From the NCBI RefSeq assembly GCF_024519285.1, contig NZ_JAMZCY010000001.1, forward strand, positions 806,001 through 870,000: DNA of 64,000 nucleotides, given 5' to 3'. The translations under genes and the position numbers were made by a program. Source of the DNA: Cohnella sp. WQ 127256 (GTDB taxonomy: Bacteria > Bacillota > Bacilli > Paenibacillales > Paenibacillaceae). Positions within the stretch are counted from its first letter, which is position 1. Every line of letters starts with the position of its first letter. The notes under the pieces are model-generated. The model was not told the origin of the DNA. It was given only the letters and a program-made list of their open reading frames with translations, and did not search any database. Shown piece by piece: positions 52,005-61,325 of the stretch.

Positions 52005-53135
52005 ATGAAAAAGAGAAATTTCAAAGGGGCATTGCTCGCATTAACGTTAGTACTCGTATTGGTACTAGCGGCTTGCGGCAATAAAGAAAAGAACAATGCT
52101 AGTCCATCGGCGCCGGCTTCGGGATCTGCATCTGCATCTTCTGAAGCATCCGCAAATGCATCATCTGAGAATCCGTTAAAAGGGAAGAAAATTGCACTCG
52201 TTATGCGTTTCAACACAGGAACTTTCTCCGCTCAGTATGTGGATGGTGTTACGAAGCAAGTAACCAAATACGGCGGTACAGTGAAAGTATTTGCTTCCGA
52301 GAATGATCTTGCTAAAATGACAGCTAATCTTGATTCCGCTGTTAATCAGAAATTTGATGGCATCTTGATCGATCACGGAGATGCAGCAGCGTTAACAAAT
52401 GGATTGAATAAAGCTAAAGAAGCGGGCATTCCAATCGTTGCTTTCGACTCTGGCTTGCAAGCATTTGAAGGTATTACAAATCTTGCTCAGAATGATCAAC
52501 AGCTAGCTGAATTTACGCTAGAGAAGCTTGCTGAAGAAGCTGGCGGCAAAGGTAACATCGTTAAAGTATGGGTAGCGGGCTTCCCTCCAATGGAGAGCCG
52601 TGAAATTTCCTACAGATCCTTCATTGGAAAATATCCAGAAATTAAAGAAATCGCGCAATTCGGCGATGCTTCAAACCCTCAGCTTGATTCACAAACAAGA
52701 ATGGAAGCTGTATTGAAGCAATATCCGAACAAAGGCGATATTACAGCAGTCTGGGCTGCATGGGATGAATTCGCTAAAGGCGCGGCTAATGCGATTAAAC
52801 AAGCAGGACGCGATGAAATTAAAGTATACGGTATCGATCTTAGCGACGAGGATCTGAAGATGATTCAAGATCCAACAAGCCCTTGGGTAGCGTCAGCTGC
52901 AGTAGATCCGACTTCCATTGGTACAGTACAAGTGAGATACTTGTATCAGAAGCTACATGGCGATACGACAGATCCAGTTGTTCAACTTGAGCCAGTTTTC
53001 GTTCACCGTAGCGCTCTTCCAACAGACAAAATCATTACGACAGCTGAGCTTTCTGAATACGTTAAAGGCTGGGGTAGCAGTGATCTAGGAAACACGGATT
53101 ATTTGAAAGAACTAGAATTATCCGCAGCACACTAA
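52005..53135 (+). CDS. Sugar ABC transporter substrate-binding lipoprotein (RbsB/XylF-like)
   Basis: A 376-residue lipoprotein with lipobox LVLAAC, a Ser/Ala-rich linker and a periplasmic-binding-protein type 1 fold (LKGKKIALVMRFNTGTFSAQYVDGV onward). It belongs to the ribose/xylose/galactose binding group; the ligand cannot be read. ATG 52005 lies 9 bp after GGGAGGA. A hairpin between this gene and the ATPase probably makes the binding protein the most abundant product. Confidence 0.88.
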   Translation: MKKRNFKGALLALTLVLVLVLAACGNKEKNNASPSAPASGSASASSEASANASSENPLKGKKIALVMRFNTGTFSAQYVDGVTKQVTKYGGTVKVFASENDLAKMTANLDSAVNQKFDGILIDHGDAAALTNGLNKAKEAGIPIVAFDSGLQAFEGITNLAQNDQQLAEFTLEKLAEEAGGKGNIVKVWVAGFPPMESREISYRSFIGKYPEIKEIAQFGDASNPQLDSQTRMEAVLKQYPNKGDITAVWAAWDEFAKGAANAIKQAGRDEIKVYGIDLSDEDLKMIQDPTSPWVASAAVDPTSIGTVQVRYLYQKLHGDTTDPVVQLEPVFVHRSALPTDKIITTAELSEYVKGWGSSDLGNTDYLKELELSAAH

Positions 53136-53170
53136 TAAAATCCGGCAAGAGTGTTCGATTAATTAAGTAG

Positions 53171-53202
53171 GTACGGCGCGGGAAACAACCGCGCCGTTTC
53201 CT
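53171..53202 (+). terminator. Intra-operon attenuator hairpin
   Basis: ACGGCGCGG and CCGCGCCGT form a perfect nine-bp stem followed by TTTCC. It lies between the binding protein and ATPase genes and probably allows partial read-through. Confidence 0.65.
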
Positions 53203-53255
53203 GCTGTCAACAACCTGTTTCATCAGTCTTCGTTCGGAAAGGGGGACGGCTTAAC

Positions 53256-54779
53256 ATGACGGCAATACTTAAAACTTCTGAATTAAACATGCGGAGTATT
53301 TCGAAATCTTTCGCAGGTGTTCCGGCATTAAAAAATGTGGATTTTAACGTTCGAAGCGGGGAAATTCATGCTTTGCTCGGAGCCAATGGCGCAGGTAAAA
53401 GCACATTGATGAAAATTTTGTCTGGCGCCTTTGAGACAGATACAGGCTCTATCGAAGTGGAGAGTGGTTCATACACGTTCAACTCGCCATCTGATTCCAA
53501 GAGAGCGGGCATCCATTGTGTATATCAAGAAGTGGATACTTCACTCGTTGCTCACCTAAGCGTTTCTGAGAACATATTCCTCGATAAGCTAGCCGCATCA
53601 AAGGGCAAAGCTTGGTTGAAGTGGGGAAGTCTTCACGAGGAAGCTAAGGCAGTGCTAAGTCAAATCGGATTAACAATATCACCGCGAGCTCTCGTCAGAG
53701 ATTTAACCTTATCGGAGAAGCAGCTCGTGCTCATCGCTCGATTACTTGCCGAGAAAGCTAAATTTGTTATCCTTGATGAGCCAACCGCTCCGCTTAGCAT
53801 TGAAGAGACGCACAAGCTATTTGGGATTATGAAAGGCTTGAAGAAATCAGGTATTGGGGTTATTTTCATTACTCACCGTCTACCAGAGGTGTTTGACGTA
53901 TGTGATCGAATTACCGTTATGCGTGATGGTGAACGTGTGCTTACTGAAGAGAAACAGAATATGGATGCAGCGGGTGTTGTACGAGCGATGCTTGGCAGAA
54001 GCTTTGAGGAAGAATTTCCGAAGCTAGCAGCGGTCATTGGTGAGCCTGTACTAACAGTGAAAGGTCTTGAGGCAGGACGTCGCGTTCGTGGTGTGGATAT
54101 GGTTGTTCGACGCGGTGAAATCGTTGCGATCGTAGGCTTGGTTGGAGCAGGCAAGACGGAGCTGTCCCGTGTGCTGTTTGGCGCTGATCCTGCCGACCGA
54201 GGGACAGTTGAAGTTGCCGGAAAGCCGGCTAAGCTAAATAGCCCTTCGGACGCTGTACAATCGGGAATTGCGCTGATCCCTGAAGAACGGCGAAAGGAAG
54301 GTATTCTCGTTAAGGAATCCGTGCTCCATAATTTGAGTTTACCGATTCTAAAGTCGATTAGTCGTTTAGGGTTTTTATCAGGTAAGTTAGAACGTGAGCT
54401 TGCCAACAATCAGATAGCAAACTTAGGTATTAAAACCTCTTCGATTTCTCAACTTACTGCTTTTTTAAGTGGGGGCAATCAACAAAAGGTTGCGATCGGG
54501 AAATGGTTGGGAACAGAAGCGGACGTGTTTCTCTTTGATGAGCCTACTAAAGGTGTGGATGTAGGGGCTAAGAGTGATATTTTCAGAATCATTGGCAAGC
54601 TTGCCCAAGAAGGCAAAGGAATTGTCTATCTAACTTGCGAGTTAGCCGAAGCACTAGGATTAGCAGATCGCATACTCATCATGTGTGATGGTCGTATTGT
54701 AAAATCATTTAACCGCGGAGAAGCATCCCAAGAGGATCTATTGTATTATGCTAGCGCGGGTCGGGAGGAATTCGTGTGA
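53256..54779 (+). CDS. Sugar ABC transporter ATP-binding protein (RbsA-like, double ATPase)
   Basis: A 507-residue ATPase with two ABC domains. The first has Walker A GANGAGKST and Walker B ILDEPTAPLS; its signature reads LTLSEKQ, different from the canonical LSGGQ. The second has GLVGAGKTE and the signature LSGGNQQKV with Walker B FLFDEPTKGVDVG. This matches RbsA/XylG/MglA, in which one site is degenerate. It overlaps the permease gene by 4 bp. Confidence 0.93.
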   Translation: MTAILKTSELNMRSISKSFAGVPALKNVDFNVRSGEIHALLGANGAGKSTLMKILSGAFETDTGSIEVESGSYTFNSPSDSKRAGIHCVYQEVDTSLVAHLSVSENIFLDKLAASKGKAWLKWGSLHEEAKAVLSQIGLTISPRALVRDLTLSEKQLVLIARLLAEKAKFVILDEPTAPLSIEETHKLFGIMKGLKKSGIGVIFITHRLPEVFDVCDRITVMRDGERVLTEEKQNMDAAGVVRAMLGRSFEEEFPKLAAVIGEPVLTVKGLEAGRRVRGVDMVVRRGEIVAIVGLVGAGKTELSRVLFGADPADRGTVEVAGKPAKLNSPSDAVQSGIALIPEERRKEGILVKESVLHNLSLPILKSISRLGFLSGKLERELANNQIANLGIKTSSISQLTAFLSGGNQQKVAIGKWLGTEADVFLFDEPTKGVDVGAKSDIFRIIGKLAQEGKGIVYLTCELAEALGLADRILIMCDGRIVKSFNRGEASQEDLLYYASAGREEFV

Positions 54780-55762
54780 AAAATAAACTTATGCCGTTCA
54801 CATTCAAATACGGTGCGCTAATATTCATAGGTTTAGTTATTTTGTTTTTCTCGATGAAAAGCGAGTATTTCTTCACTTATAGCAATTTAACGGATATTCT
54901 TCGTTCCATATCTATCGTAACCTTCGTTGCTATTGGAGTAACCATATCGCTGACCGTAGACGGCTTTGATCTCTCTGTAGGCGCCACCGTATCTCTATCA
55001 ACCGTCGTGACGGCTACTCTTATGGTATGGTACGAGATGCCGCTTGCTGTCGTGCTTATCGTTCCCATTGTCGTGGGTGCGCTTGTTGGATTATTAAATG
55101 CATTGTTAATTGTCAAAATTCGAATCCCGGACCTGCTAGCGACATTAGCGGTTATGTACATCGTAGGTGGCATTCACAAAACCTATACAAAGGGATATTC
55201 GATCTATAGCAATATGCCCTTGCAAGATGGAACGACTGCTCCTGGAGTGATGAACAAGGATTTCTTATGGATTGGTCAAGGTAAGCTGCTAGGCGTACCG
55301 TTCCCTGTAATTCTGATGCTGCTTGCAGTTATTGGGGCTCATATTTTCTTTAAATACACACGGTGGGGTCGGCAGATGATTATGACTGGCGGTAACGAGG
55401 AGGCTGCTCGTCTGTCCGGGTTAAAGGTCAAACGCGTGCGGACACTTGCTTATGTCGCTTCAGGAGTATTCGCATCCATTGGTGGGATTCTATTCGCTTC
55501 ACGGATCGGATCAGGCCAAATAGACGCGGGAGCACCGATGCTGATGGAATCCGTCGCAGCCGTGTTCGTAGGCTATTCTGTATTCGCTGCAGGACGTCCA
55601 AACATCATTGGTACTTTCTTTGGAGCGGTATTGATGGGCGTATTGGTGAATGGAATGACGATGATGAATGTCCAGTATTATACAACGGACATTATTAAGG
55701 GCGGGGTCCTCGTGCTTGCTCTTGCCATCACATTTATTCATCTAAATCGAAGAAAAGCATGA
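54776..55762 (+). CDS. Sugar ABC transporter permease (RbsC-like)
   Basis: A 328-residue permease of the branched-chain amino acid/ribose type with eight to ten membrane helices; the cytoplasmic contact loop contains GGNEEAARLSGLKVKRVRT. It completes a three-gene importer with no sugar kinase, isomerase or regulator next to it. The unit lies between spoIVA and hup, genes that are close together in B. subtilis. Confidence 0.92.
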   Translation: MKNKLMPFTFKYGALIFIGLVILFFSMKSEYFFTYSNLTDILRSISIVTFVAIGVTISLTVDGFDLSVGATVSLSTVVTATLMVWYEMPLAVVLIVPIVVGALVGLLNALLIVKIRIPDLLATLAVMYIVGGIHKTYTKGYSIYSNMPLQDGTTAPGVMNKDFLWIGQGKLLGVPFPVILMLLAVIGAHIFFKYTRWGRQMIMTGGNEEAARLSGLKVKRVRTLAYVASGVFASIGGILFASRIGSGQIDAGAPMLMESVAAVFVGYSVFAAGRPNIIGTFFGAVLMGVLVNGMTMMNVQYYTTDIIKGGVLVLALAITFIHLNRRKA

Positions 55763-55877
55763 TGAAACGCTAAATATTGCCGTCATGCTTGAAAATTCGC
55801 ACGACTCAAGTGTATAATTTCTGTTGAAACGGACAAACAGATAACATGCCATCGTATCCCCTGGGGAGGTGAATGCT

Positions 55878-56150
55878 ATGAACAAAACCGAATTGATCAC
55901 TAAAGTGGCTGAATTGGCCGACTTATCCAAGAAGGATGCTACTCAAGCAGTAGATGCTGTATTCGACGTGATTTCCGAAGCTTTGCAAAACGGAGATAAA
56001 GTACAACTCGTTGGATTTGGTAACTTTGAGGTGCGTGAGCGCTCTGCACGTAAAGGACGCAATCCGCAAACGGGTGAAGAAATCGAAATTCCGGCCGGGA
56101 AAATCCCCGCATTCAAGCCGGGTAAGGCGCTTAAAGACGGCATCAAATAA
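55878..56150 (+). CDS. hup: DNA-binding protein HU
   Basis: The 90-residue histone-like protein that binds and bends DNA as a dimer. The signature [24 protein letters not shown] includes the DNA-contacting arm with Pro at its tip. ATG 55878 follows GGGGAGGTG; a GTG at 55869 overlaps that site and is unlikely. Equivalent to hbs of B. subtilis. Confidence 0.97.
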   Translation: MNKTELITKVAELADLSKKDATQAVDAVFDVISEALQNGDKVQLVGFGNFEVRERSARKGRNPQTGEEIEIPAGKIPAFKPGKALKDGIK

Positions 56151-56170
56151 GTAGTGTTACATAACATTAG

Positions 56171-56213
56171 ACTGCTTTCTCGCATTCGTTATGTGGGAGA
56201 GCAGTTTTTGTTT
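56171..56213 (+). terminator. Terminator after hup
   Basis: ACTGCTTTCTC pairs with GGGAGAGCAGT (a few mismatches) and is followed by TTTTG TTTG. Confidence 0.75.
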
Positions 56214-56268
56214 GACTTTACTCTATCTTTTCCTTCATCATGGAAGTTAAGGAAAGGGGTTCAATTCT

Positions 56269-56496
56269 ATGGATATGAATTCAGATCAACAAGAATATAT
56301 CGTTATTAAAGCAAAAGACAACGGCGTACAGGTTATTGGCTTGACACGTGGACAGGATACAAAGTTTCATCACACGGAAAAGCTAGATAAAGGTGAAGTC
56401 CTTATCGTTCAATTTACCGACCATACCTCCGCTATGAAAATTAGAGGCAAAGCCACGATCTTAACGAAACATGGCTCAATCGATACGGATGTGTAG
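56269..56496 (+). CDS. mtrB: Trp RNA-binding attenuation protein TRAP
   Basis: The 75-residue subunit of the 11-mer ring that, with bound tryptophan, wraps GAG/UAG repeats in trp leaders. [26 protein letters not shown] is nearly identical to known TRAP, including the Lys/Arg RNA contacts (KLDKGE, KIRGKA) and the Trp-pocket threonines. B. subtilis has mtrA (folE) just upstream; here hup is directly upstream. The trp genes are expected downstream of aroC, outside the window. Confidence 0.96.
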   Translation: MDMNSDQQEYIVIKAKDNGVQVIGLTRGQDTKFHHTEKLDKGEVLIVQFTDHTSAMKIRGKATILTKHGSIDTDV

Positions 56497-56498
56497 GG

Positions 56499-56616
56499 AC
56501 AAAGGAGCGGAGCGTAGGGAAACTACGTGAGCACCGGAAGACCCGGATGAGTTCAAGATTCGATGTCGAATAAGCTTCTTGAGTAGACTTCGAGATCAAA
56601 AGCTGACTTTTTGAAC
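56499..56616 (-). repeat. Diverged inverted copy of the 184-bp-period repeat
   Basis: On the minus strand it reads GTTCAAAAAGTCAGCTTTTG at the 56616 end, then the shared TCTTCCGGTGCTCACGTAG core and CCTACGCTCCGCTCC, ending with GTCCCTA beside the mtrB stop. It lacks the right-hand ~40 bp, like copy 3 at 6904-7031. The middle 40 bp are diverged. It starts 2 bp after mtrB. Confidence 0.85.
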
Positions 56617-56630
56617 AACATCTCAGGAGT

Positions 56631-56656
56631 GGCAGGCATAGCCTGCCCTTTTTGTT
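56631..56656 (+). terminator. Terminator downstream of mtrB
   Basis: GGCAGGC, ATA, GCCTGCC followed by CTTTTTG. The repeat copy lies between the gene and this hairpin, so it is transcribed with mtrB. Confidence 0.85.
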
Positions 56657-56682
56657 TGTACAATGGGTAAGGAGAGCCTCTC

Positions 56683-57237
56683 ATGAAAGGGGGATTCAAA
56701 TTGCCCATTACCAAGTTAAAACAATGGAGCTTATTATTGCTATCTGGGGTAGCTGTTGTCTTATTGATGAGCCAACTACCGTCCGTCGACCGTGGATTCC
56801 AACAGCGTCATTCCACAGTTCCTGTTTTTCAACCTAATAAAGCAATTGTACTAACGGATAATAATTTGGTGGATTTAATAGCTAATCTTCCCCTTAAAGA
56901 CCAACTGGCGAAGGTGGGATGGGACCATTCGATCCTAACAGTTGACATTATTGGGGAAGTGCCGGATGCGATGTGGTCAGACTTTGGGCAATTCATTGTG
57001 TTTTCCTTCGGAGAAGTAAATAATGTGAAGCAAGTCCTTATTAGAGTTTTTGCGGATAAGGGCGAGAGACGTGAGCTGCTTCTTGCAGCAGAAGCCCGTA
57101 AGTACGAATGGACAGACAAAGAGCTGGACGAATTAAAGCGATCTCCTCTTTTGGCTGACTCTAACAATATTTTAAAATTCAAGCTTTCAGTAACTCCGTC
57201 CGGTAAGCGTTGGATCGCAAATTTTGCAAATTCATGA
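56683..57237 (+). CDS. Membrane-anchored protein of unknown function
   Basis: I do not recognise this 184-residue protein. It has an N-terminal membrane helix (about 15-32) and a soluble extracytoplasmic domain with alternating hydrophobic strands (SILTVDIIGEV, FIVFSFGEV). ATG 56683 follows AAGGAGAG; a TTG at 56701 with AAGGGGGA before it is an alternative. It lies just upstream of the hepS operon. Confidence 0.7.
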   Translation: MKGGFKLPITKLKQWSLLLLSGVAVVLLMSQLPSVDRGFQQRHSTVPVFQPNKAIVLTDNNLVDLIANLPLKDQLAKVGWDHSILTVDIIGEVPDAMWSDFGQFIVFSFGEVNNVKQVLIRVFADKGERRELLLAAEARKYEWTDKELDELKRSPLLADSNNILKFKLSVTPSGKRWIANFANS

Positions 57238-57338
57238 ACAAAATCCGTAGCTTATGCGAGCTATTCAAGGATATGTTATAATAACTGAAATGAAACCCGT
57301 TGTTAAGGTGCCTGGCAGCATGTTCGGAGGCGGAAGCA

Positions 57339-58217
57339 ATGAATAAAGTACGGATAACCCAAATGGCGAATAAGTATTTAAATTACGATATGATTGGCCT
57401 CCATACGGAATTACCTGAATTTCCAATTGGCAGGATTTCTTTACTTCACACCGTTTTAAGCTATCAACCACGCGTTGCGTCCCAGAAGGATTTGTTATCG
57501 GTCGTTACTTCGCTCGTTCAGATGGGATTAGATACACACGATACGGTTGAAAACTCTCCTAATTCTGCTAAGAATGGGATATTAGGCATGCGTGCCCAAC
57601 AGTTGAAAGTGCTCGCAGGAGATTATTTCAGCAGCCGCTTTTATTCCTTGTTGGCACAAGCTGGACAAACCGAGGTGGTACTTCAACTCAGCGAAGCCAT
57701 ATGCAAGATTAACGAGACTAAAATGAATGTATACCTCAAAATGAAACAAATGAAGTTGAACGCAGAGGAATACCTTCAATACGGTGCTGAACTTAGAGCG
57801 GGACTTTTCCTCTCTTTTACTGGATTCATGAGTGGGCTGTACGAACGTTTATGGCCTGAATTAGTAGAATGCTTCAGTCGCTGTGAGGTACTGTTACAGG
57901 AGCTTCGCAAACTAGAAGACATGTCTTCGATGGATCATAGCTGGGGGGTGTGGCACATTCTTCAGGAAGGCACTGAAGAGGATCGCCGCAATCTGATTGA
58001 GCGCCGAGAAGACCATAACCTGATTAAAACATTGCTGCATAAGTATGACGTTGCTGATAAATTAGGCGGTTTGCTACGTCAATCTGCAGATCAACTGCAA
58101 GTGTTGCTCCAGAAGCTTCAATCGGATAAGTTGTTGCAAGAGCTACAGCCCTTGATTGAACCATTTCTGCAGGCGACAGGATCGCAACGAGCAACTGCTT
58201 TGAAGGAGCTGGGATAA
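57339..58217 (+). CDS. hepS: Heptaprenyl diphosphate synthase component I
   Basis: The small regulatory subunit that, with HepT, makes the C35 chain for menaquinone-7. The 292-residue protein is helical and lacks the aspartate-rich catalytic motifs, as expected. ATG 57339 follows CGGAGGCGG. Assignment is by overall resemblance and by the operon (menG and hepT follow). The N-terminal 40 residues, with YDMIGLHTELPEFPI, are typical. Confidence 0.85.
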   Translation: MNKVRITQMANKYLNYDMIGLHTELPEFPIGRISLLHTVLSYQPRVASQKDLLSVVTSLVQMGLDTHDTVENSPNSAKNGILGMRAQQLKVLAGDYFSSRFYSLLAQAGQTEVVLQLSEAICKINETKMNVYLKMKQMKLNAEEYLQYGAELRAGLFLSFTGFMSGLYERLWPELVECFSRCEVLLQELRKLEDMSSMDHSWGVWHILQEGTEEDRRNLIERREDHNLIKTLLHKYDVADKLGGLLRQSADQLQVLLQKLQSDKLLQELQPLIEPFLQATGSQRATALKELG

Positions 58218-58223
58218 CAGAGC

Positions 58224-58946
58224 ATGATGGAATCAAATTCGAAAACAAAGGACGTTCACGCGGTGTTCGAAAGCATCGCACCTAAATACGATATGATGAA
58301 CGACATCATTAGCTTTCGAAGACATAAAGCATGGCGCCGATTTACGATGCGCAAGATGGACGTTCAGCCTGGACAGTCATCCCTAGATATATGCTGCGGA
58401 ACATGCGATTGGACCATTTCGCTCGCCAAGGCGAGTGTTAAAGGAAAAACAGTCGGACTTGATTTCAGTGGTAATATGCTAGAAGTCGGACAAGCGAAAA
58501 TTAATAAGGTAGGTCTCCATGACCAAATCACACTCGTTCAAGGTAATGCTATGGATCTCCCATTTGAGGATAACTCCTTTGACATTATTACGATCGGATT
58601 TGGTCTGCGAAACATTCCGGATATTATTAAAGCACTTAAAGAAATGAAGAGAGTTGTGAAGCCGGGCGGTAAAATTGTTTGTTTGGAGATGTCCAAGCCT
58701 ACAAGGCAACCTTTTAAATCAGTTTATTATTTCTACTTTGAGAAGATACTGCCTTTAATGGGGAAGTGGTTCGCTAAGAGTTATGACCAATATAGCTGGC
58801 TGCCAGAGTCACTGAAAACTTTTCCGGACATGCAGGCACTTGCCGAGATTTTCCGCGATGTTGGATTGCGCAACGTGAAAGCTTATCCGCTTACAGGTGG
58901 AAGTGGGGCGTTGCACATCGGAACGAAAGGGAATGAAGGCGTATGA
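58224..58946 (+). CDS. menG: Demethylmenaquinone methyltransferase
   Basis: Methylates demethylmenaquinone with S-adenosylmethionine, the last step of menaquinone synthesis. The 240-residue UbiE/MenG protein has motif [16 protein letters not shown], here with CCGT in place of the common GCGT/CCGT variants, motif post-[11 protein letters not shown], and NIPD plus [11 protein letters not shown]. It is used by both the classical and futalosine routes. Confidence 0.94.
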   Translation: MMESNSKTKDVHAVFESIAPKYDMMNDIISFRRHKAWRRFTMRKMDVQPGQSSLDICCGTCDWTISLAKASVKGKTVGLDFSGNMLEVGQAKINKVGLHDQITLVQGNAMDLPFEDNSFDIITIGFGLRNIPDIIKALKEMKRVVKPGGKIVCLEMSKPTRQPFKSVYYFYFEKILPLMGKWFAKSYDQYSWLPESLKTFPDMQALAEIFRDVGLRNVKAYPLTGGSGALHIGTKGNEGV

Positions 58947-59818
58947 TGTCCAAAGTTCGTATTTTTCTAGAAATGATTAAGTTCGAGCACACCTTATTTG
59001 CTCTCCCGTTTGCTTTCGTAGGTGCAATCCTTGGGGCGGTTACAGTAGAGAAGAGATTGCCTGACTGGAGTGAATGTGGCTGGATTCTCCTTGCAATGGT
59101 AGGAGCGCGTACAGCTGCAATGGGTTTGAATCGACTTATAGATAGAGCGATAGACGGACGTAATCCTCGAACGGCTATGAGGGCGATCCCCGCGGGGTTG
59201 TTGAAATCCAAAGATGTCATTATCTATATCATCATTTCTTTTATTTTATTATTCTGGGCTGCGGCTCAGCTGAATAGCTTGGCGGTCAAATTACTACCTC
59301 TTACTGTGTTTTTCCTTGTGATCTATTCCTACACGAAGCGATTTACATGGGCATGCCATCTCGTCCTAGGTTTGACAATTGGACTTGCTCCTCTTGGCGG
59401 CTGGGTAGCTGTAACGGGCGGCATGACTTGGACTGCGATTATTCTATATATCACGGTAGCGCTATGGACTGCTGGATTTGACACGATTTATGCTTGCCAA
59501 GATGTGGAAATCGATCGCAAAGAAGGCTTGTATTCCATTCCCGCACGTTTCGGAATAGCTCGTGCGCTTGGTATTGCACGGATGCTTCATGCCTTAACTG
59601 CTGCAGGTTTTGCATTGTTACTCATCATGACGGATTTGAGTTGGTGGTATTTTGCAGGTACAATCATATCCGCTGCTATTCTTCTATATGAGCACCGTCT
59701 TGTTAAGCCGAACGACTTAAGCAAGCTAAACGCGGCGTTCTTTACGATGAATGGAGTGCTGAGCGCAGTCATTTTCGTATTTACTTTTATTGATCTTGTG
59801 GTGGTGAGGTCTTGGTAA
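58943..59818 (+). CDS. mqnP: UbiA-family prenyltransferase (probable MqnP)
   Basis: A 291-residue membrane enzyme with eight or nine helices and the two aspartate motifs [15 protein letters not shown] and [16 protein letters not shown], which bind prenyl diphosphate. The following ubiX and mqnA genes point to the futalosine pathway, in which MqnP prenylates 1,4-dihydroxy-6-naphthoate. It overlaps menG by 4 bp. The alternative is a general 4-hydroxybenzoate-type prenyltransferase. Confidence 0.85.
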   Translation: MMSKVRIFLEMIKFEHTLFALPFAFVGAILGAVTVEKRLPDWSECGWILLAMVGARTAAMGLNRLIDRAIDGRNPRTAMRAIPAGLLKSKDVIIYIIISFILLFWAAAQLNSLAVKLLPLTVFFLVIYSYTKRFTWACHLVLGLTIGLAPLGGWVAVTGGMTWTAIILYITVALWTAGFDTIYACQDVEIDRKEGLYSIPARFGIARALGIARMLHALTAAGFALLLIMTDLSWWYFAGTIISAAILLYEHRLVKPNDLSKLNAAFFTMNGVLSAVIFVFTFIDLVVVRSW

Positions 59819-60453
59819 ATGCAGCACTAGAGGTAAGTAAAACCGAAAAGCCTATTCGTTGGGTTGTCGGAATAACAGGCGCAAGTGGCGCTATATATGG
59901 AGTAACATTATGCCGGCAATTGCTTCATGCCGGTTTTCATCTGCATTTAGTCATTTCTGATGCAGGATGGCGAGTACTTAAAGAAGAACTAGGTTGGAAT
60001 GCCTCTCATCGGGAAGACTGTTTAAACAAACAATTCGAATTTGCTGTTGCTGAAGAGCGGATGACTTACCATCCACTTAACGATATTGGAGCAAGTATAG
60101 CTAGCGGTTCGTTTCGGTGTGAGGGTATGGTTGTCATCCCTTGCTCGATGGGCTCTTTATCCGCGATTGCTAATGGGGCTTCAACGAATTTACTTACGCG
60201 TGCTGCGGATGTCATGCTCAAGGAGGGCAGACCCCTGCTGATTGTTCCAAGAGAAACACCGCTTCATGCGATTCATCTAGAAAACATGCTTAAGCTTGCC
60301 CGTCTTGGAGTTCGCATCATTCCAGCAATGCCGGCCTTCTACAACGGTCCGCAAACGATAGAGGACATCGTTTCCTTCATGGTCGGCAAGGTGATGGACA
60401 ACATGGGCATACAACACAATCTATACAGAAGATGGGGACAACCCAATGATTAA
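59812..60453 (+). CDS. ubiX: UbiX-family flavin prenyltransferase
   Basis: Makes prenylated FMN, the cofactor of UbiD-type decarboxylases; in the futalosine pathway this serves the decarboxylation of 1,4-dihydroxy-6-naphthoate-type intermediates. The 213-residue protein has VGITGASGAIYGV at the FMN site, the VIPCSMGSLSAIANG motif, and RETPLHAIHLENMLKL. TTG 59812 lies within the end of mqnP (7-bp overlap), with GGTGAGG before it. Confidence 0.92.
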   Translation: MVNAALEVSKTEKPIRWVVGITGASGAIYGVTLCRQLLHAGFHLHLVISDAGWRVLKEELGWNASHREDCLNKQFEFAVAEERMTYHPLNDIGASIASGSFRCEGMVVIPCSMGSLSAIANGASTNLLTRAADVMLKEGRPLLIVPRETPLHAIHLENMLKLARLGVRIIPAMPAFYNGPQTIEDIVSFMVGKVMDNMGIQHNLYRRWGQPND

Positions 60454-61321
60454 TGGACTTAACCGGCCAATCAAGCTTGGACGGATATCGTATACGAACG
60501 CATGGCCAATCTTTCATCATTTTGATCCGAGTACTCTTCCCTTTGAAGCTGAGATGATATCAGACATGCCGGCGACCCTCAACCGTAACCTAAAAGCGGG
60601 TGAGATCGATATGGCAGCGATTTCTTCTTATGCGTATGGAATATCGTCGGAGTCATACTATTTACTACCTAACCTATCGGTTAGCGCCTTTGGGCGAGTG
60701 CAATCGATATTACTCTTTCTGAAATCTCCACTAGAGCAGGTCATTCATGGTAAAATTGCTTTGACCACAACATCTGCAACCTCCGTTAATCTGCTAAAGA
60801 TCATTATGGAGAAATTTTACGGGGGCAAACCAACTTATGAAGATGCAGAGCCTTCTCTGGACAAAATGTTAGAGAATGCGGACGCCGCACTGCTCATTGG
60901 GGACCATGCCATACGTGCTTCTTGGACTGACCATGGGTATCGTGTTCTTGATCTAGGTGAGATTTGGAATGTGTGGACAGGCCATTGGATGACGTTCGCG
61001 TTATGGGCGGTTCATAAGGAAACGGCTCACCAATATCCCGAAGCGATTGTAAGTATTTATGAAGAACTGCTTGAGAGCAAGAGAAAGTCCACCCTTGATC
61101 TGAACCCGCTTGTTGCTAAGGCGATGAGTCAAATCGGCGGGACTTCCGCTTACTGGAACAATTATTTCAGCCAATTGTGTCATGATTTTGGTCCAGATCA
61201 GATGGCTGGCCTAAAGCTTTACTTTCAATACGCTAAGGAGCTTGGGCTGATGGATGGAGAGATTGAGCTGTTGGAATTACCTAGACCACATGTAATAGAT
61301 AACCTATCGAACCGCAGGTGA
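60446..61321 (+). CDS. mqnA: Chorismate dehydratase MqnA
   Basis: The first futalosine-pathway enzyme: dehydrates chorismate to 3-enolpyruvylbenzoate. The 291-residue protein has the periplasmic-binding-like fold with GRISYTNAWPIFHHF, AGEIDMAAISSYAYG and the ALLIGDHAIRA segment. It overlaps ubiX by 8 bp. Its presence shows that this organism, unlike B. subtilis, makes menaquinone by the futalosine route. Confidence 0.93.
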   Translation: MINGLNRPIKLGRISYTNAWPIFHHFDPSTLPFEAEMISDMPATLNRNLKAGEIDMAAISSYAYGISSESYYLLPNLSVSAFGRVQSILLFLKSPLEQVIHGKIALTTTSATSVNLLKIIMEKFYGGKPTYEDAEPSLDKMLENADAALLIGDHAIRASWTDHGYRVLDLGEIWNVWTGHWMTFALWAVHKETAHQYPEAIVSIYEELLESKRKSTLDLNPLVAKAMSQIGGTSAYWNNYFSQLCHDFGPDQMAGLKLYFQYAKELGLMDGEIELLELPRPHVIDNLSNRR

Positions 61322-61325
61322 ACTT

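Noticed and set aside
53873..54409. 178-codon minus-strand frame inside the ABC ATPase gene
   Set aside because: Rich in Ser/Thr/Pro/Arg, antisense to conserved ATPase motifs; a shadow frame.
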